Shown piece after piece: positions 16,033-24,630 of a stretch of 64,000 bases of DNA. Position 1 is the stretch's first letter; the number at the start of each line of letters is the position of its first letter. This DNA is from Bradyrhizobium sp. NDS-1 (lineage in GTDB: Bacteria; Pseudomonadota; Alphaproteobacteria; Rhizobiales; Xanthobacteraceae), in assembly GCF_032918005.1 (NCBI RefSeq), contig NZ_CP136628.1, positions 1,535,501 to 1,599,500 on the forward strand. The letters are read 5' to 3'. The notes beneath the pieces were generated by a model that did not search any database, was not told the origin of the DNA, and saw only the letters and a program-made list of their open reading frames with translations. The position numbers and the translations under genes were made by a program.

Positions 16033-17310
16033 ATGCGACCGGTCATGGGAATAGCCGCTGTGGCATTTGCCTGCATGCTGGCGGGCGCGGCGTTCGCGAA
16101 GGGCGGACATGGCGGTGGTCATGGCGGGGGCCATGGAGGCGGGCGCGGCGGCGGCCATTTCCGCGGTCACGGCGGCGGGCACGCGCATGGCGGACATCAT
16201 CGCGCCGTCCGGTTCACGACCGGTGCACGGCGCGGCGGCCCCAATTTCGGTCAGATCCGCAATGCGGCGATCCGGCCCGCAAACTTTCGCAATGCCCTGA
16301 ACTCCAGCGCATTCCGCAATGGCCGGTTGATCAGCAATCCGTCGGCGCGCGCACAGCTCGTGGCCGCGGCCGCGCTGGCCGGCTGGAGCGGCGCAAGCAG
16401 CGGATGGTGGCAGCATGCCGGTGGCGGTTACGGCTGGGTTGGGCCGCTGTTCTGGCCGTTCGCCTACAATGATCTCTACGACTACACGATCTGGGGCGAC
16501 GGGCTCGGCTTCTGGGGCTACGGCTATCCGGACATCTATGCCGGCCTATTCGGCCCCTATGGCTATGACCGCCTGTCGGCCTATCTGCCACAGCAGCCGC
16601 AGGGGCGGCGGCGGGCGCGCAGTGCCCCGCTCGATCAGCTCTGTGGCAGTGACCGCCGTGCCATCGTCGGTCTGCCGATCGACCAGATCGCAGCTGCGGT
16701 GCAGCCGACGGATGCGCAGGGCGCCGCTCTCGATGCGCTCGGCAACGCCTCGATCGACGCGGCAGCGCTGATCCGCACATCCTGTCCCACGCAGGCCGCA
16801 GCGACGGCGCCCGGCCGGCTCGCGACGATGCAGCAGCGTGTCGAGGCGATGCAGAAGGCCGTCGACCTGGTCCAGCCTGCGCTCGACCAGTTCTATGGTT
16901 CGCTCACCGACGAGCAGAAGGCGCGCTTCAATGCGCTGGCCGACGATCAGCGGCGCGCGACGGCGTCGGGCAATGCGAGCGGATCGCCGGTGCAGACTTG
17001 CAGCGCGTCCGCCGCGTTCGATTGGCCCGGTGCCACTCTCGAGGAGAGGCTTCGTCCGAACGACACCCAGCGCGCTGCGCTCCAGGTGCTCCAGGATACC
17101 AGCGCCAAGGTCAGCGCATCGCTCAAGGCGGCCTGCGAGCCCAATGAGGTGATGACACCGCCGGCGCGCATGGCCGCTATCCGCAAGCGGCTCGAGCTGA
17201 TGCTGGATGGCATCAAGTCGGTGCGCGCGGCGCTCGATGATTTCTACGCCACGCTGAACGACGAGCAGAAGGCGCAGTTCGAGGCGATCGGGCCGCGCCG
17301 CATCTCCTGA
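16033..17310 (+). CDS. exported double LTxxQ (Spy-like) protein with Gly/His-rich N-terminus
   Basis: A 425-residue secreted protein. The signal peptide (MGIAAVAFACMLAGAAFA) is followed by a stretch dominated by Gly and His (repeats of GGHGG, residues 18-55) that could bind metal. A Gly/Trp/Tyr-rich middle (residues 120-190) follows. The C-terminal half holds two homologous units, each with a Cys, a VQP/LRPND-TQ helix, and an end motif SLTDEQKARFNAL (about residue 297) or TLNDEQKAQFEAI (about 415), which are the LTxxQ signature of Spy/CpxP periplasmic chaperones. The start at 16033 has GGAGGG seven bases upstream. Probably an envelope-stress or metal-related periplasmic protein. Confidence 0.75.
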   Translation: MRPVMGIAAVAFACMLAGAAFAKGGHGGGHGGGHGGGRGGGHFRGHGGGHAHGGHHRAVRFTTGARRGGPNFGQIRNAAIRPANFRNALNSSAFRNGRLISNPSARAQLVAAAALAGWSGASSGWWQHAGGGYGWVGPLFWPFAYNDLYDYTIWGDGLGFWGYGYPDIYAGLFGPYGYDRLSAYLPQQPQGRRRARSAPLDQLCGSDRRAIVGLPIDQIAAAVQPTDAQGAALDALGNASIDAAALIRTSCPTQAAATAPGRLATMQQRVEAMQKAVDLVQPALDQFYGSLTDEQKARFNALADDQRRATASGNASGSPVQTCSASAAFDWPGATLEERLRPNDTQRAALQVLQDTSAKVSASLKAACEPNEVMTPPARMAAIRKRLELMLDGIKSVRAALDDFYATLNDEQKAQFEAIGPRRIS

Positions 17311-17333
17311 ACACGCTTGCGAACTATGCCGCC

Positions 17334-17732
17334 ATGAAGCTGGACGAGGCGCGACGGGGGGACGGGATGAGGTGGTTTGCAAGGCCGCGCCCGGCGGATA
17401 TCTGGGACGAGCCGGTCCAGGGACCGATCGGCGACATCGAAGCGGCCGACCGCATCCGCAAGATATGCCAGGATGCGAGGGTATGCGCCGAGGCCGTCGG
17501 AGCTTCCGCGCAGTCCGGCGAACGCGAACGCTATGAACGTGCGGCGCGCAACGCGATGGAGATCGCGATGAAGATTTCCGACGATCTGATGCGCGACGAC
17601 GCGGTCCGCCGCATCGTCGATCTCTGCGTGAAGGCCGACGATATAAAGACCGCCCAGATACTGTCGCGCGCAATCCAGGCCAGCTGGGTCCGCGAGGCGG
17701 TGCAGCGCGATTATCCTGCGCTAGCGGAATAG
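17334..17732 (+). CDS. conserved hypothetical helical protein
   Basis: A 132-residue soluble protein with no recognised domain. From residue 35 it is strongly helical (AADRIRKICQDARVCAEAV, RERYERAARNAMEIAMKI, DDAVRRIVDLCVKADDIKTAQIL), a pattern that resembles TPR-like helical hairpins. The start may instead be the ATG at 17367, which is preceded by a run of six G and would remove eleven residues. It follows the Spy-like gene by 24 bases and may share its transcript. Function unknown. Confidence 0.6.
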   Translation: MKLDEARRGDGMRWFARPRPADIWDEPVQGPIGDIEAADRIRKICQDARVCAEAVGASAQSGERERYERAARNAMEIAMKISDDLMRDDAVRRIVDLCVKADDIKTAQILSRAIQASWVREAVQRDYPALAE

Positions 17733-17767
17733 AACCAGGACCGCCTTGTCACGGGTGAAGAACGTGG

Positions 17768-17790
17768 ATGCCCGGGACAAGCCCGGGCAT
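17768..17790. repeat. 9-bp perfect hairpin repeat between convergent genes
   Basis: ATGCCCGGG and CCCGGGCAT are separated by ACAAG. Its sequence is of a type repeated across Bradyrhizobium genomes as I know them. Lying between convergent gene ends (17732 and 17833), it could stop transcription from both sides, though no T-run follows. Confidence 0.55.
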
Positions 17791-17832
17791 GACAGCCTCG
17801 TGGTATGCGCGAATGCGGTTGTGCCGACAGGC

Positions 17833-19314
17833 TCAGTATCTGCGGTAGTCGCCGCGATAATGGTCGCCGCCGCCGCGGCCGCCGCCCATCCCGATGCCGA
17901 TCCCGATACCGACGCCGATGCCCTGCATGACGGCGGCGGGCGGCGGACCTGGAGGGGGCGCGCGCTCATAGACCACTTCCTCGGGCGGCGGACGGCGCTT
18001 GGGCGGCGTCTCGACCACCTTGCGCTTCGGCGGCGTGTCGTCGACGCGCTTCTTGATGATGGGCGGTACACTCGGATTGGCGGGCGTTGCCGGCGGTGTC
18101 GGCGCCGAGCACGGGCAGGTCGGCGCCATCGCGACTGCGACCGGAGCCGGCGTCGCCGCGGCGGAGACGGGCAGGCCGTAGTTGCGGTTCTGCACGCGAA
18201 GCAGCAGCCTGCGTGCGGTTGCAGCGAGGTCGCTGTTGTCCCAGTTCGCAAGATACGCTTCGAACGAAGCGCGGGTGTTGATCGCGGTGGCGCGCTCCCA
18301 GGCCAGCATCTGGCGGCGCCGTTCCAGCACCGTGCGCAGGCGAGGCGTGCGGGTGTCCTGTGCGTAGAGCTCGATATAGGCCTGATACGCCTCCACGGTG
18401 TCTTCGGTGATCACGAGCTCGTAGGCGACCATGGCGGGCTTGCCGCGCAATTCCTTGCGCCAGTCCTCCAGGCTGCGCGTGCCGCCGGCAAGCGCCATCG
18501 CGGATGCGCCGGGAAGAGCGGGCGTGCTGCCGCTGCTCTCGCCGAAAAACTTGAAGTCGGTGGTCAGCGAGGAGCTTTCCCAGGGGATCTGCCGTCCGTC
18601 GGTCGATTGCGCGACGGCGACACGGATGCGCTTGAACACCTCCTCGATCGGCAGATTGGGCTGCTTGGCGACGGTCAGCACGGCCGCGGTGTAGGGGCTG
18701 TCGATGCCGTTGCCGTCCTCGGCTTCGGCGCCGGGCGAGGTCGAATAGGAGATGAAGGAGCCGGGTGCGCCGGCCTTGGTGTCGACGATCGCAAGCCCGT
18801 GGCCAGCGCCGCTGAGCGCGGGGAATGGATTGTTGCGGCAGGCATCGAGCATGAAGATGCGCGCCCGAGTCGGCAGCGCGCCGAGCGTGTTGAGCATGTC
18901 GTTCAGCCGGACGCCCTGCAGCGGAATGTCGGCCTCGCGCTTGGGATCGAGATCGACGGGAACGAGATAGTTCTCGCCGTCGATCTGCAGGCCATGGCCG
19001 GCATAGAACACCAGCGCCACGGTGTCGGCGCCGCTGGCGCTGACCTTGCCGGCGAAATCGGAGATCGCCGCGCGCATCTCATTCTGCGCCAGATTGGCGG
19101 CCGTGGTGACGGTGAAGCCGGCATTGCCGAGCAGTTCGGTCATGCCCTTGGCGTCGTTGGCGGCGTTGGGGAGTTCCGGCACCGTGCGATAGGCGGACTG
19201 GCCGATCACCAGCGCGAGCCGCGCTTCGGCGGCGGCATCCGTCGGTGCCGTCAACAGGGTGAGCGCAAGGAAACCGGACGCAAGAAGCAAACTGGAAAAG
19301 GCTGGACGGCGCAT
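17833..19314 (-). CDS. exported caspase-family (peptidase C14) protein
   Basis: A 493-residue protein with a signal peptide (SSLLLASGFLALTLLTAPTDAAAEA) and a caspase-like p20 domain (residues 31-245). The catalytic dyad is visible as His107 in VFYAGHGLQ and Cys159 in MLDACRNNPF. The domain ends in QIPWESSSLTTDFKFFGE, as usual for these bacterial proteins. Residues 280-380 are helical and the tail is Pro-rich (PPKRKVVETPPKRRPP) ending in a Gly/Asp/Tyr-rich tract. Such proteases are arginine/lysine-directed or uncharacterised; the secretion signal points to the periplasm. GGAGGTGA precedes the start by five bases. No partner gene (adaptor, nucleotide sensor) is adjacent. Confidence 0.85.
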   Translation of the reverse strand: MRRPAFSSLLLASGFLALTLLTAPTDAAAEARLALVIGQSAYRTVPELPNAANDAKGMTELLGNAGFTVTTAANLAQNEMRAAISDFAGKVSASGADTVALVFYAGHGLQIDGENYLVPVDLDPKREADIPLQGVRLNDMLNTLGALPTRARIFMLDACRNNPFPALSGAGHGLAIVDTKAGAPGSFISYSTSPGAEAEDGNGIDSPYTAAVLTVAKQPNLPIEEVFKRIRVAVAQSTDGRQIPWESSSLTTDFKFFGESSGSTPALPGASAMALAGGTRSLEDWRKELRGKPAMVAYELVITEDTVEAYQAYIELYAQDTRTPRLRTVLERRRQMLAWERATAINTRASFEAYLANWDNSDLAATARRLLLRVQNRNYGLPVSAAATPAPVAVAMAPTCPCSAPTPPATPANPSVPPIIKKRVDDTPPKRKVVETPPKRRPPPEEVVYERAPPPGPPPAAVMQGIGVGIGIGIGMGGGRGGGDHYRGDYRRY

Positions 19315-19622
19315 GATGTCACCTCCATTGGCAATGGGCGCAATGATGTCACTTTTTCTAGGGGGCCGCCATCAGTCCGTCTGTGCCCTGGATCACGTTC
19401 GCCGTGCGGCAAAATGGGGCAGGACGTCTACCGCGCCGGAAGCATCATTCGGGGTCGATCCATGGTGAATTGCACATCGATCCATGCTCAATTGGATTGA
19501 TGCCGGCTCTGCGCGGGAGCGCTGCTGCGCGGTGACGTTTCCCTGCCTGGCTCGGCATAGCCTTCGTGCCATCGCGTTCGACAGCGCTGCCTCGCATATA
19601 CGGCGACTGAAGGAGTTCTGCT
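19315..19622. other. intergenic region between caspase and dehydrogenase genes
   Basis: No gene is seen in these 308 bases, which must hold the two divergent promoters. The 10-base word ATGATGTCAC occurs at 19313-19322 (spanning the caspase start codon) and again at 19343-19352. A second direct repeat, TCGATCCATG, is listed separately. Confidence 0.5.
19455..19486. promoter_or_regulatory. paired direct repeats, 22-base period
   Basis: TCGATCCATG occurs at 19455-19464 and 19477-19486, so the copies start 22 bases apart, about two helical turns. This spacing suits two regulator dimers on one face of the DNA upstream of the dehydrogenase at 19623. Confidence 0.3.
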
Positions 19623-20600
19623 GTGAAAGTCCTGCTGGCCCACACGCCTGAGATGCGGCGAAACTATTACGGCGATCGCAGCTTGAACGGCCTGCGTGCG
19701 GCCGCCGAGGTGATTCTGCACGAGGGAGAGGAGCCCTTGGACGCCACCGGCCTCGTGCGCGCGGCGAGGGAAGTCGACATCATCGTCGCCGACCGGATGA
19801 CAGAAGGTCGCGGCGAGATTTTTGCGCAATTGCCCCGTTTGCGGGCCTTCGTCCGCTGTGCCGTCGACATCCGCAACGTCAATGTCGACGCCGCCTCGCA
19901 AGCCGGCGTGCTCGTGACCCGCGCGGGCCCCGGCTTCGTGCAGGCCGTGGCCGAACTCGCGCTCGGCTTCATGGTCGATCTGTCCCGCGGCGTCTCGCGC
20001 ACCACCGCCGACTACCAGGCCGGCCGCAAACCCGAGGCGCGGATGGGCCGCCAGCTCGCCGGCAGCAAGCTCGGCATCATTGGTTATGGCAGCATCGGGC
20101 GCTATCTTGCCGAGGTGGCAAAGGTGCTGCGCATGGAGGTGCTGGTCGCCGATCCCTTCGTCGATGTCAGCGATGCCGCCATCCGGCAGGTCCCGCTCGA
20201 CGAGCTCCTCGCTGCGTCGGACTACGTCGTCTGTCTTGCGATTGCGAATGAGCAGACCGAAAATCTGATCGGCGAGGCGGCGCTGGCGCGCATGCAGAAG
20301 CATGCAATGTTCATCAATCTGTCGCGCGGCAATCTCGTCGAAGAGGCGGCGCTGGCGCGCGCCTTGCGCGATGGTCGCATCGCCGGCGCGGCGATGGATG
20401 TCGGTCGCGCCCCCGATCAGATGCCGACGCCGGAGCTGGCGAAGCTCCCCAACGTGGTCGCCACGCCGCATGTCGGCGGGCTGACGCCGCAGGCGATCGA
20501 ATACCAGTCGCTGGAAACCGTGCGGCAGGTGGACGCAATCGTCAGAGGCGTGGTCCCGCCGGGGGCGGTCAACGCCGAGCGCTGGACGCGGCGCCCCTAA
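19623..20600 (+). CDS. D-2-hydroxyacid dehydrogenase family protein
   Basis: A 325-residue NAD-dependent dehydrogenase of the D-isomer-specific 2-hydroxyacid family. GYGSIGRYLAEVAK is the NAD-binding motif, INLSRGNLVEEAALARAL follows, and ATPHVGGLTPQAIEYQS carries the catalytic His. The substrate (phosphoglycerate, glyoxylate, hydroxypyruvate or another) cannot be told; LVEEAAL replaces the common VDEEAL. The start is a GTG with AAGGAG seven bases upstream. Its stop overlaps the stop of the convergent ABC binding protein gene by a few bases. Confidence 0.83.
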   Translation: MKVLLAHTPEMRRNYYGDRSLNGLRAAAEVILHEGEEPLDATGLVRAAREVDIIVADRMTEGRGEIFAQLPRLRAFVRCAVDIRNVNVDAASQAGVLVTRAGPGFVQAVAELALGFMVDLSRGVSRTTADYQAGRKPEARMGRQLAGSKLGIIGYGSIGRYLAEVAKVLRMEVLVADPFVDVSDAAIRQVPLDELLAASDYVVCLAIANEQTENLIGEAALARMQKHAMFINLSRGNLVEEAALARALRDGRIAGAAMDVGRAPDQMPTPELAKLPNVVATPHVGGLTPQAIEYQSLETVRQVDAIVRGVVPPGAVNAERWTRRP

Positions 20601-21763
20601 AGCCGGTCCACCGCCCGGAACGTGCCGTCCTTCTGGATCACCGTCAAAAATACCTTCGGCGGCGTGTCGAGCATGCGCAGGCCGACGCTGATGATGCTGC
20701 CGCTGATGTCGAAGCGGCCGACATCGTTGATGGCGCGAAGCAGGCTTGCGCGCGTCGGCTTCGGCCCGGCCTTTTCCAGGGCCGCAGCCGCGAGGCGACC
20801 GGAGAGATAGCCTTCCAGCGACACGAAGTCCGGTGTCAGCGTCGGGTCGAACGCCTTCTGCGCTGCCTGGTAGTCGGCAACGAGCTTGAGCGAGCGATCC
20901 CACGGGAACGGCACGACTTGCGAGACGATGACGCCTTCGCCTTCGGGGCCGAGTTCCTTGGCGAGCGCAGTGGCGCCGACGAAGGAGACGTTGACGAAGG
21001 TCGGATGGAAGCCGCGGCGGTGCGCAAGCTTGATGAACTCCGCGCAGGGGCCGTAGGTCCCGACCATCACGACGGCCTCCGGTTCGGCGCGCTTGATCAT
21101 TCGCCAGGCGGCCGTGACGGCGCGGGTGTTGCGCTCGAAGGTGCCTTCGGCGGCGAGCTCCAGGCCACGCCTCGCGAGCGCGCGCTTTACGCCGGACAGG
21201 CCGTCGCGGCCGAAGGAATCGTCCTGGTAGAAGATGCCGATGCGTGTGAACTTGCGATCCTCGGTGAGGTGCTTGATCCACGCTTCGGCCTCCGCACCGT
21301 AACTCGCGCGGATGTTGACGACGTTCGCAAGCTCGAGATCGCGCAGGAACTCGGCGCCGGTGAACGGCCCGATGAAGGGCACGTTCCGGGCGCTGGTGAT
21401 CGAAATGGTCGCCATGGCGGTCGGCGTGCCCACTGCGCCGATCAGCGCGAACACCTTGTCGTCGTCGATCAGGCGCAACGTCTGCGCCACCGAACGGTCG
21501 GGATCGTAGCCGTCATCGCGGCTGATGAGCTGGAGCTTGCGACCGTGGACGCCGCCCTTGGCGTTGATCTCGGTGAACGCCGCGACGATGCCTTGCCGCA
21601 TGTGACGTCCGAGTGCGGAGGAGGGGCCTTCCAGTGCGGCAGCCTGGCCGAACAGGATCGCATCCTCGCTGACGCCGGCCTCGTCGGCCTTCGCCGGAAG
21701 CATGGCCGCGGTCAGGAGCGCGATGGTCAGGACGACGGATGTCGCTGATCGAAATCGATACAT
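20597..21763 (-). CDS. branched-chain amino acid-type ABC substrate-binding protein
   Basis: A 388-residue periplasmic binding protein of the Leu/Ile/Val (Peripla_BP_6) family. The signal peptide is SVVLTIALLTAAMLPAKA; the mature part starts DEAGVSEDAILFGQAAALEGPSSALG and contains IGAVGTPTAMATI and GRDGLSGVKRAL. It delivers a small ligand to an ABC importer, but no permease or ATPase genes adjoin, so it is an orphan component. Start at 21763 chosen because it opens the signal peptide; a start at 21817 adds 18 unrelated residues. Such orphans are numerous in Bradyrhizobium. Confidence 0.85.
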   Translation of the reverse strand: MYRFRSATSVVLTIALLTAAMLPAKADEAGVSEDAILFGQAAALEGPSSALGRHMRQGIVAAFTEINAKGGVHGRKLQLISRDDGYDPDRSVAQTLRLIDDDKVFALIGAVGTPTAMATISITSARNVPFIGPFTGAEFLRDLELANVVNIRASYGAEAEAWIKHLTEDRKFTRIGIFYQDDSFGRDGLSGVKRALARRGLELAAEGTFERNTRAVTAAWRMIKRAEPEAVVMVGTYGPCAEFIKLAHRRGFHPTFVNVSFVGATALAKELGPEGEGVIVSQVVPFPWDRSLKLVADYQAAQKAFDPTLTPDFVSLEGYLSGRLAAAALEKAGPKPTRASLLRAINDVGRFDISGSIISVGLRMLDTPPKVFLTVIQKDGTFRAVDRL

Positions 21764-21999
21764 CGGGAGATCTTGCCGGATGGATAAAATAAGACGTGGG
21801 CAAGATAGCTCCCGCACCTGAATAGCTCGCTAACCGGGTGCGCGCCGGCGGCCCGTAGTGTTCCGGGCAAAACCGGCAGATTGTTTCCACAACGCCGGGT
21901 CATTCACGCACTTCATTAACTAATTCACGCGTTGCATGACGATCCGGTTCCCGAAATTGTGCAGTTCTTAACCGCGGTCTTGCTCCGATAACGGCGTCG

Positions 22000-24483
22000 A
22001 TGCCTCAACCAGAGGTTCGGCGTCGCAGACTAGGGGACGGCGGCTTCAAGATGGGCGTTCGCGATCGGAACGATCAGGATCGGAGGCGTGCGACAACCGG
22101 ATGGTGGCGTGCTGCGCCGCTGCTCGGACTTTATCGCCCTGCGCTCGTCGCGGCCGGCGTCGGTCTTCTGTTCTCGGTCGTGGGCGCGGCCGCCGTGGCG
22201 CGGTGGGAAGATCGCGTCAACAGAATCGAGTTCGAGAACGCGGCCGAAACCGAAGCGATCGTCATGCAGAACGGCATGGGCGAATACATCTCCCGGGTCC
22301 TCGCGCTGCGTACGCTGTTCGAATCGACCAACGACGAAGTCACCCGCAGTGAATTCGAGACTTTCAGCGCCCGTCTGTTCGAGCGCCATCCCGGCATGCT
22401 GCGCATCGGCTGGCTGCCACGCCTCAACCGCAAGGAGCGCGCGGAATACGAGGCCGCGGCGATTTCGGACGGCGTTTCCGGCTATCGCATCAAGTCGCTT
22501 CAGGGCGAAAGCTTCGCGACTGCGCCGCAGAGCGACGAATATTTTCCGGTGTTCTACTCGACCCAGCCGAAGACCTCGTCGGTCTACGGCATGGACTACG
22601 GCACCGTTCCGGAGCGCCGCGCGATCTTGGAGCGCGCGCGCGACAACGATAGGGTCGCAGCCATTCGCACGCGCCTGTTCGAGCCGAGGGAGGGGGGCAG
22701 GCTGCCCGATGTCCTCGTTGCCGTTCCCGTCTACGCCAAGGGAACCTCGCGCGAGACGGTCGCGGACCGTCGCCGCAATCTCTCCGGCTTCGTCATCGGC
22801 ATTTTCGATCTGCCGCTGCTGATTCAGTCCATTCGCGTGTCGACCGGAGCAAGCTCCGCGGTCAGCATGAACGTCTATCCGCCCTTTATCGGCCAGATCA
22901 TCAGCCTGGAGCAGATGTTGCCGGACTATTCGTCGGCGGCGACGGCGCCGCAGTCGATGCGGGATGTCGCGCGGGCGCTGCATTGGTCGGGTAGTCTCAA
23001 GATCGGCGATACCGATTGGCAGGTGCGGGCGGTGCCAACTGCCGGCGGTCCGCTGGAGACGACTTATGATCGCGCGGGCGCGGTGCTGATCGTCGGCATG
23101 CTGCTGACGCTGTCGCTGTCGACCTATCTGATGCTCGCCAGCCGCAATTCGCGGCGGCTGACGCTCGCCAACCGGCGGGTGCTCGAGCTCGCCCAGACCG
23201 ACATTCTGACCGGACTGCCGAACCGCGCCTTCTTCCTCGCCCGGCTCGACGAGCTCAATGGACGGCTGGAGGATGGCGCGCCGACCTTCTCGATCCTGAT
23301 GCTCGACCTCGACCGCTTCAAGAACGTCAACGACTCCCTCGGTCACGGTGCCGGCGACGCGCTGCTGCGCCAGGTGGCGCAGCGGCTGAGATCGGCCGTG
23401 CACGCCGGCGACGTGCTGGCACGGCTCGGCGGCGACGAGTTCGCCATCATCCAGGAGCGGTGTCAGGATCAGCGCGCCTGCTCGACCGAGCTGGCGGGGC
23501 GGATCGCCAAGCTCTTGACCGAACCGTTCCTCCTGCCCGGTCATCGCGTCGAGATCGGCACCAGCATCGGCATCGCCGTCGCGCCGGATCACGGCCGCGA
23601 CCAGGAGCAGCTTCTGAAGAAGGCGGACCTTGCGCTCTATCGTTCGAAATCGGCGGGCCGCAACTGCTTCACCATCTACGACGAGGCCATGTCGGCCGAG
23701 CTGGAGGCCCGCAACACGCTGGAGGGGGACCTGCGCGATGCGATCGCGCGCTGCCAGCTTGAGGTGCATTACCAGCCGTTCGTCGACGCCCTCAGCGGCG
23801 AGCGGCACGGCTTCGAGGCCCTGGTGCGCTGGCGGCATCCGACACGCGGCCTGATCCCTCCGGACCAGTTCATTTCGCTCGCTGAGGAGACCGGGCTGAT
23901 CGTGCCGCTCGGCGAGTTCGTGCTGCGGCGCGCCTGCGCGGACGCGGCCGGCTGGCCTCCCGGCCTTTCGGTCGCGGTCAACCTGTCGCCGATCCAGTTC
24001 AAGGAAGCCGAGTTGTTCGAGATGATCTGCGCGGCACTCGCCGATTCCGGCCTGCCGCCCCAGCGGCTCGAGATCGAGATCACGGAATCCGTGCTGCTGG
24101 AGCGCGGCAGCGAGAACCACGACTTCATGCAGCGATTGAAGCAGCTCGGCATCGAGCTCGCGCTCGACGATTTCGGCACCGGCTATTCCTCGCTGAGCTA
24201 TCTGACGGCGTTCCCGTTCGACAAGATCAAGATCGACAAGTCGTTCATCCGCAACCTCACACATCAGCCGCGCAGCTCCGCCATCATCTCCGCGATCGTG
24301 ACGCTGGCGCGCGGGCTGGACATGTCGGTCACCGCGGAAGGCGTCGAAACCCGCGAGGAGTTCGATCGGCTGAAGGCGCTCGGCGTCAACTTTGCGCAAG
24401 GTTATCTGTTCGGTCGCCCGCAGCCGATCGAGCGGATCCTGTTCGACGAACCCGTCAAGTCGCCACGCCGCGACGCCGCCTGA
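22000..24483 (+). CDS. CHASE-GGDEF-EAL cyclic di-GMP enzyme
   Basis: An 827-residue membrane protein. A first transmembrane segment (VAAGVGLLFSVVGAAAVA, about 50-67) precedes a periplasmic CHASE sensor (about 75-300), and a second (VLIVGMLLTLSLSTYLML, about 357-374) leads to cytoplasmic GGDEF and EAL domains. GGDEF is intact (RLGGDEFAII, about 475) and EAL is intact (FEALVRW, about 604), with NLSP, EITES and DDFGTGYSS further on. Both diguanylate cyclase and c-di-GMP phosphodiesterase activities are therefore possible. A start at 22051 (MGVRDRND) is an alternative. It senses an external small ligand through CHASE and adjusts c-di-GMP, a control of attachment or motility. Confidence 0.88.
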   Translation: MPQPEVRRRRLGDGGFKMGVRDRNDQDRRRATTGWWRAAPLLGLYRPALVAAGVGLLFSVVGAAAVARWEDRVNRIEFENAAETEAIVMQNGMGEYISRVLALRTLFESTNDEVTRSEFETFSARLFERHPGMLRIGWLPRLNRKERAEYEAAAISDGVSGYRIKSLQGESFATAPQSDEYFPVFYSTQPKTSSVYGMDYGTVPERRAILERARDNDRVAAIRTRLFEPREGGRLPDVLVAVPVYAKGTSRETVADRRRNLSGFVIGIFDLPLLIQSIRVSTGASSAVSMNVYPPFIGQIISLEQMLPDYSSAATAPQSMRDVARALHWSGSLKIGDTDWQVRAVPTAGGPLETTYDRAGAVLIVGMLLTLSLSTYLMLASRNSRRLTLANRRVLELAQTDILTGLPNRAFFLARLDELNGRLEDGAPTFSILMLDLDRFKNVNDSLGHGAGDALLRQVAQRLRSAVHAGDVLARLGGDEFAIIQERCQDQRACSTELAGRIAKLLTEPFLLPGHRVEIGTSIGIAVAPDHGRDQEQLLKKADLALYRSKSAGRNCFTIYDEAMSAELEARNTLEGDLRDAIARCQLEVHYQPFVDALSGERHGFEALVRWRHPTRGLIPPDQFISLAEETGLIVPLGEFVLRRACADAAGWPPGLSVAVNLSPIQFKEAELFEMICAALADSGLPPQRLEIEITESVLLERGSENHDFMQRLKQLGIELALDDFGTGYSSLSYLTAFPFDKIKIDKSFIRNLTHQPRSSAIISAIVTLARGLDMSVTAEGVETREEFDRLKALGVNFAQGYLFGRPQPIERILFDEPVKSPRRDAA

Positions 24484-24630
24484 GGGCGCGCCTCGTCCTT
24501 CGGGACGGCGCTGACGCGCCTCCATCATGTCCGACTGTTGCGCGCCAAAAGCGGCGTCACGCGAAAATAGCTTGACCCGGACACCCCCAGATGGTCGGAA
24601 GGACCGTCCAGGGATGAAATAAACAAAACA

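Noticed and set aside
24494..24507. CGTCC-TTCG-GGACG hairpin after the CHASE-GGDEF-EAL gene as a terminator
   Set aside because: Stem is only five bases and no T-run follows.
22030..24528. An 832-codon open frame antisense to the CHASE-GGDEF-EAL gene
   Set aside because: Shadow of a high-GC gene; no domain content and no ribosome site.
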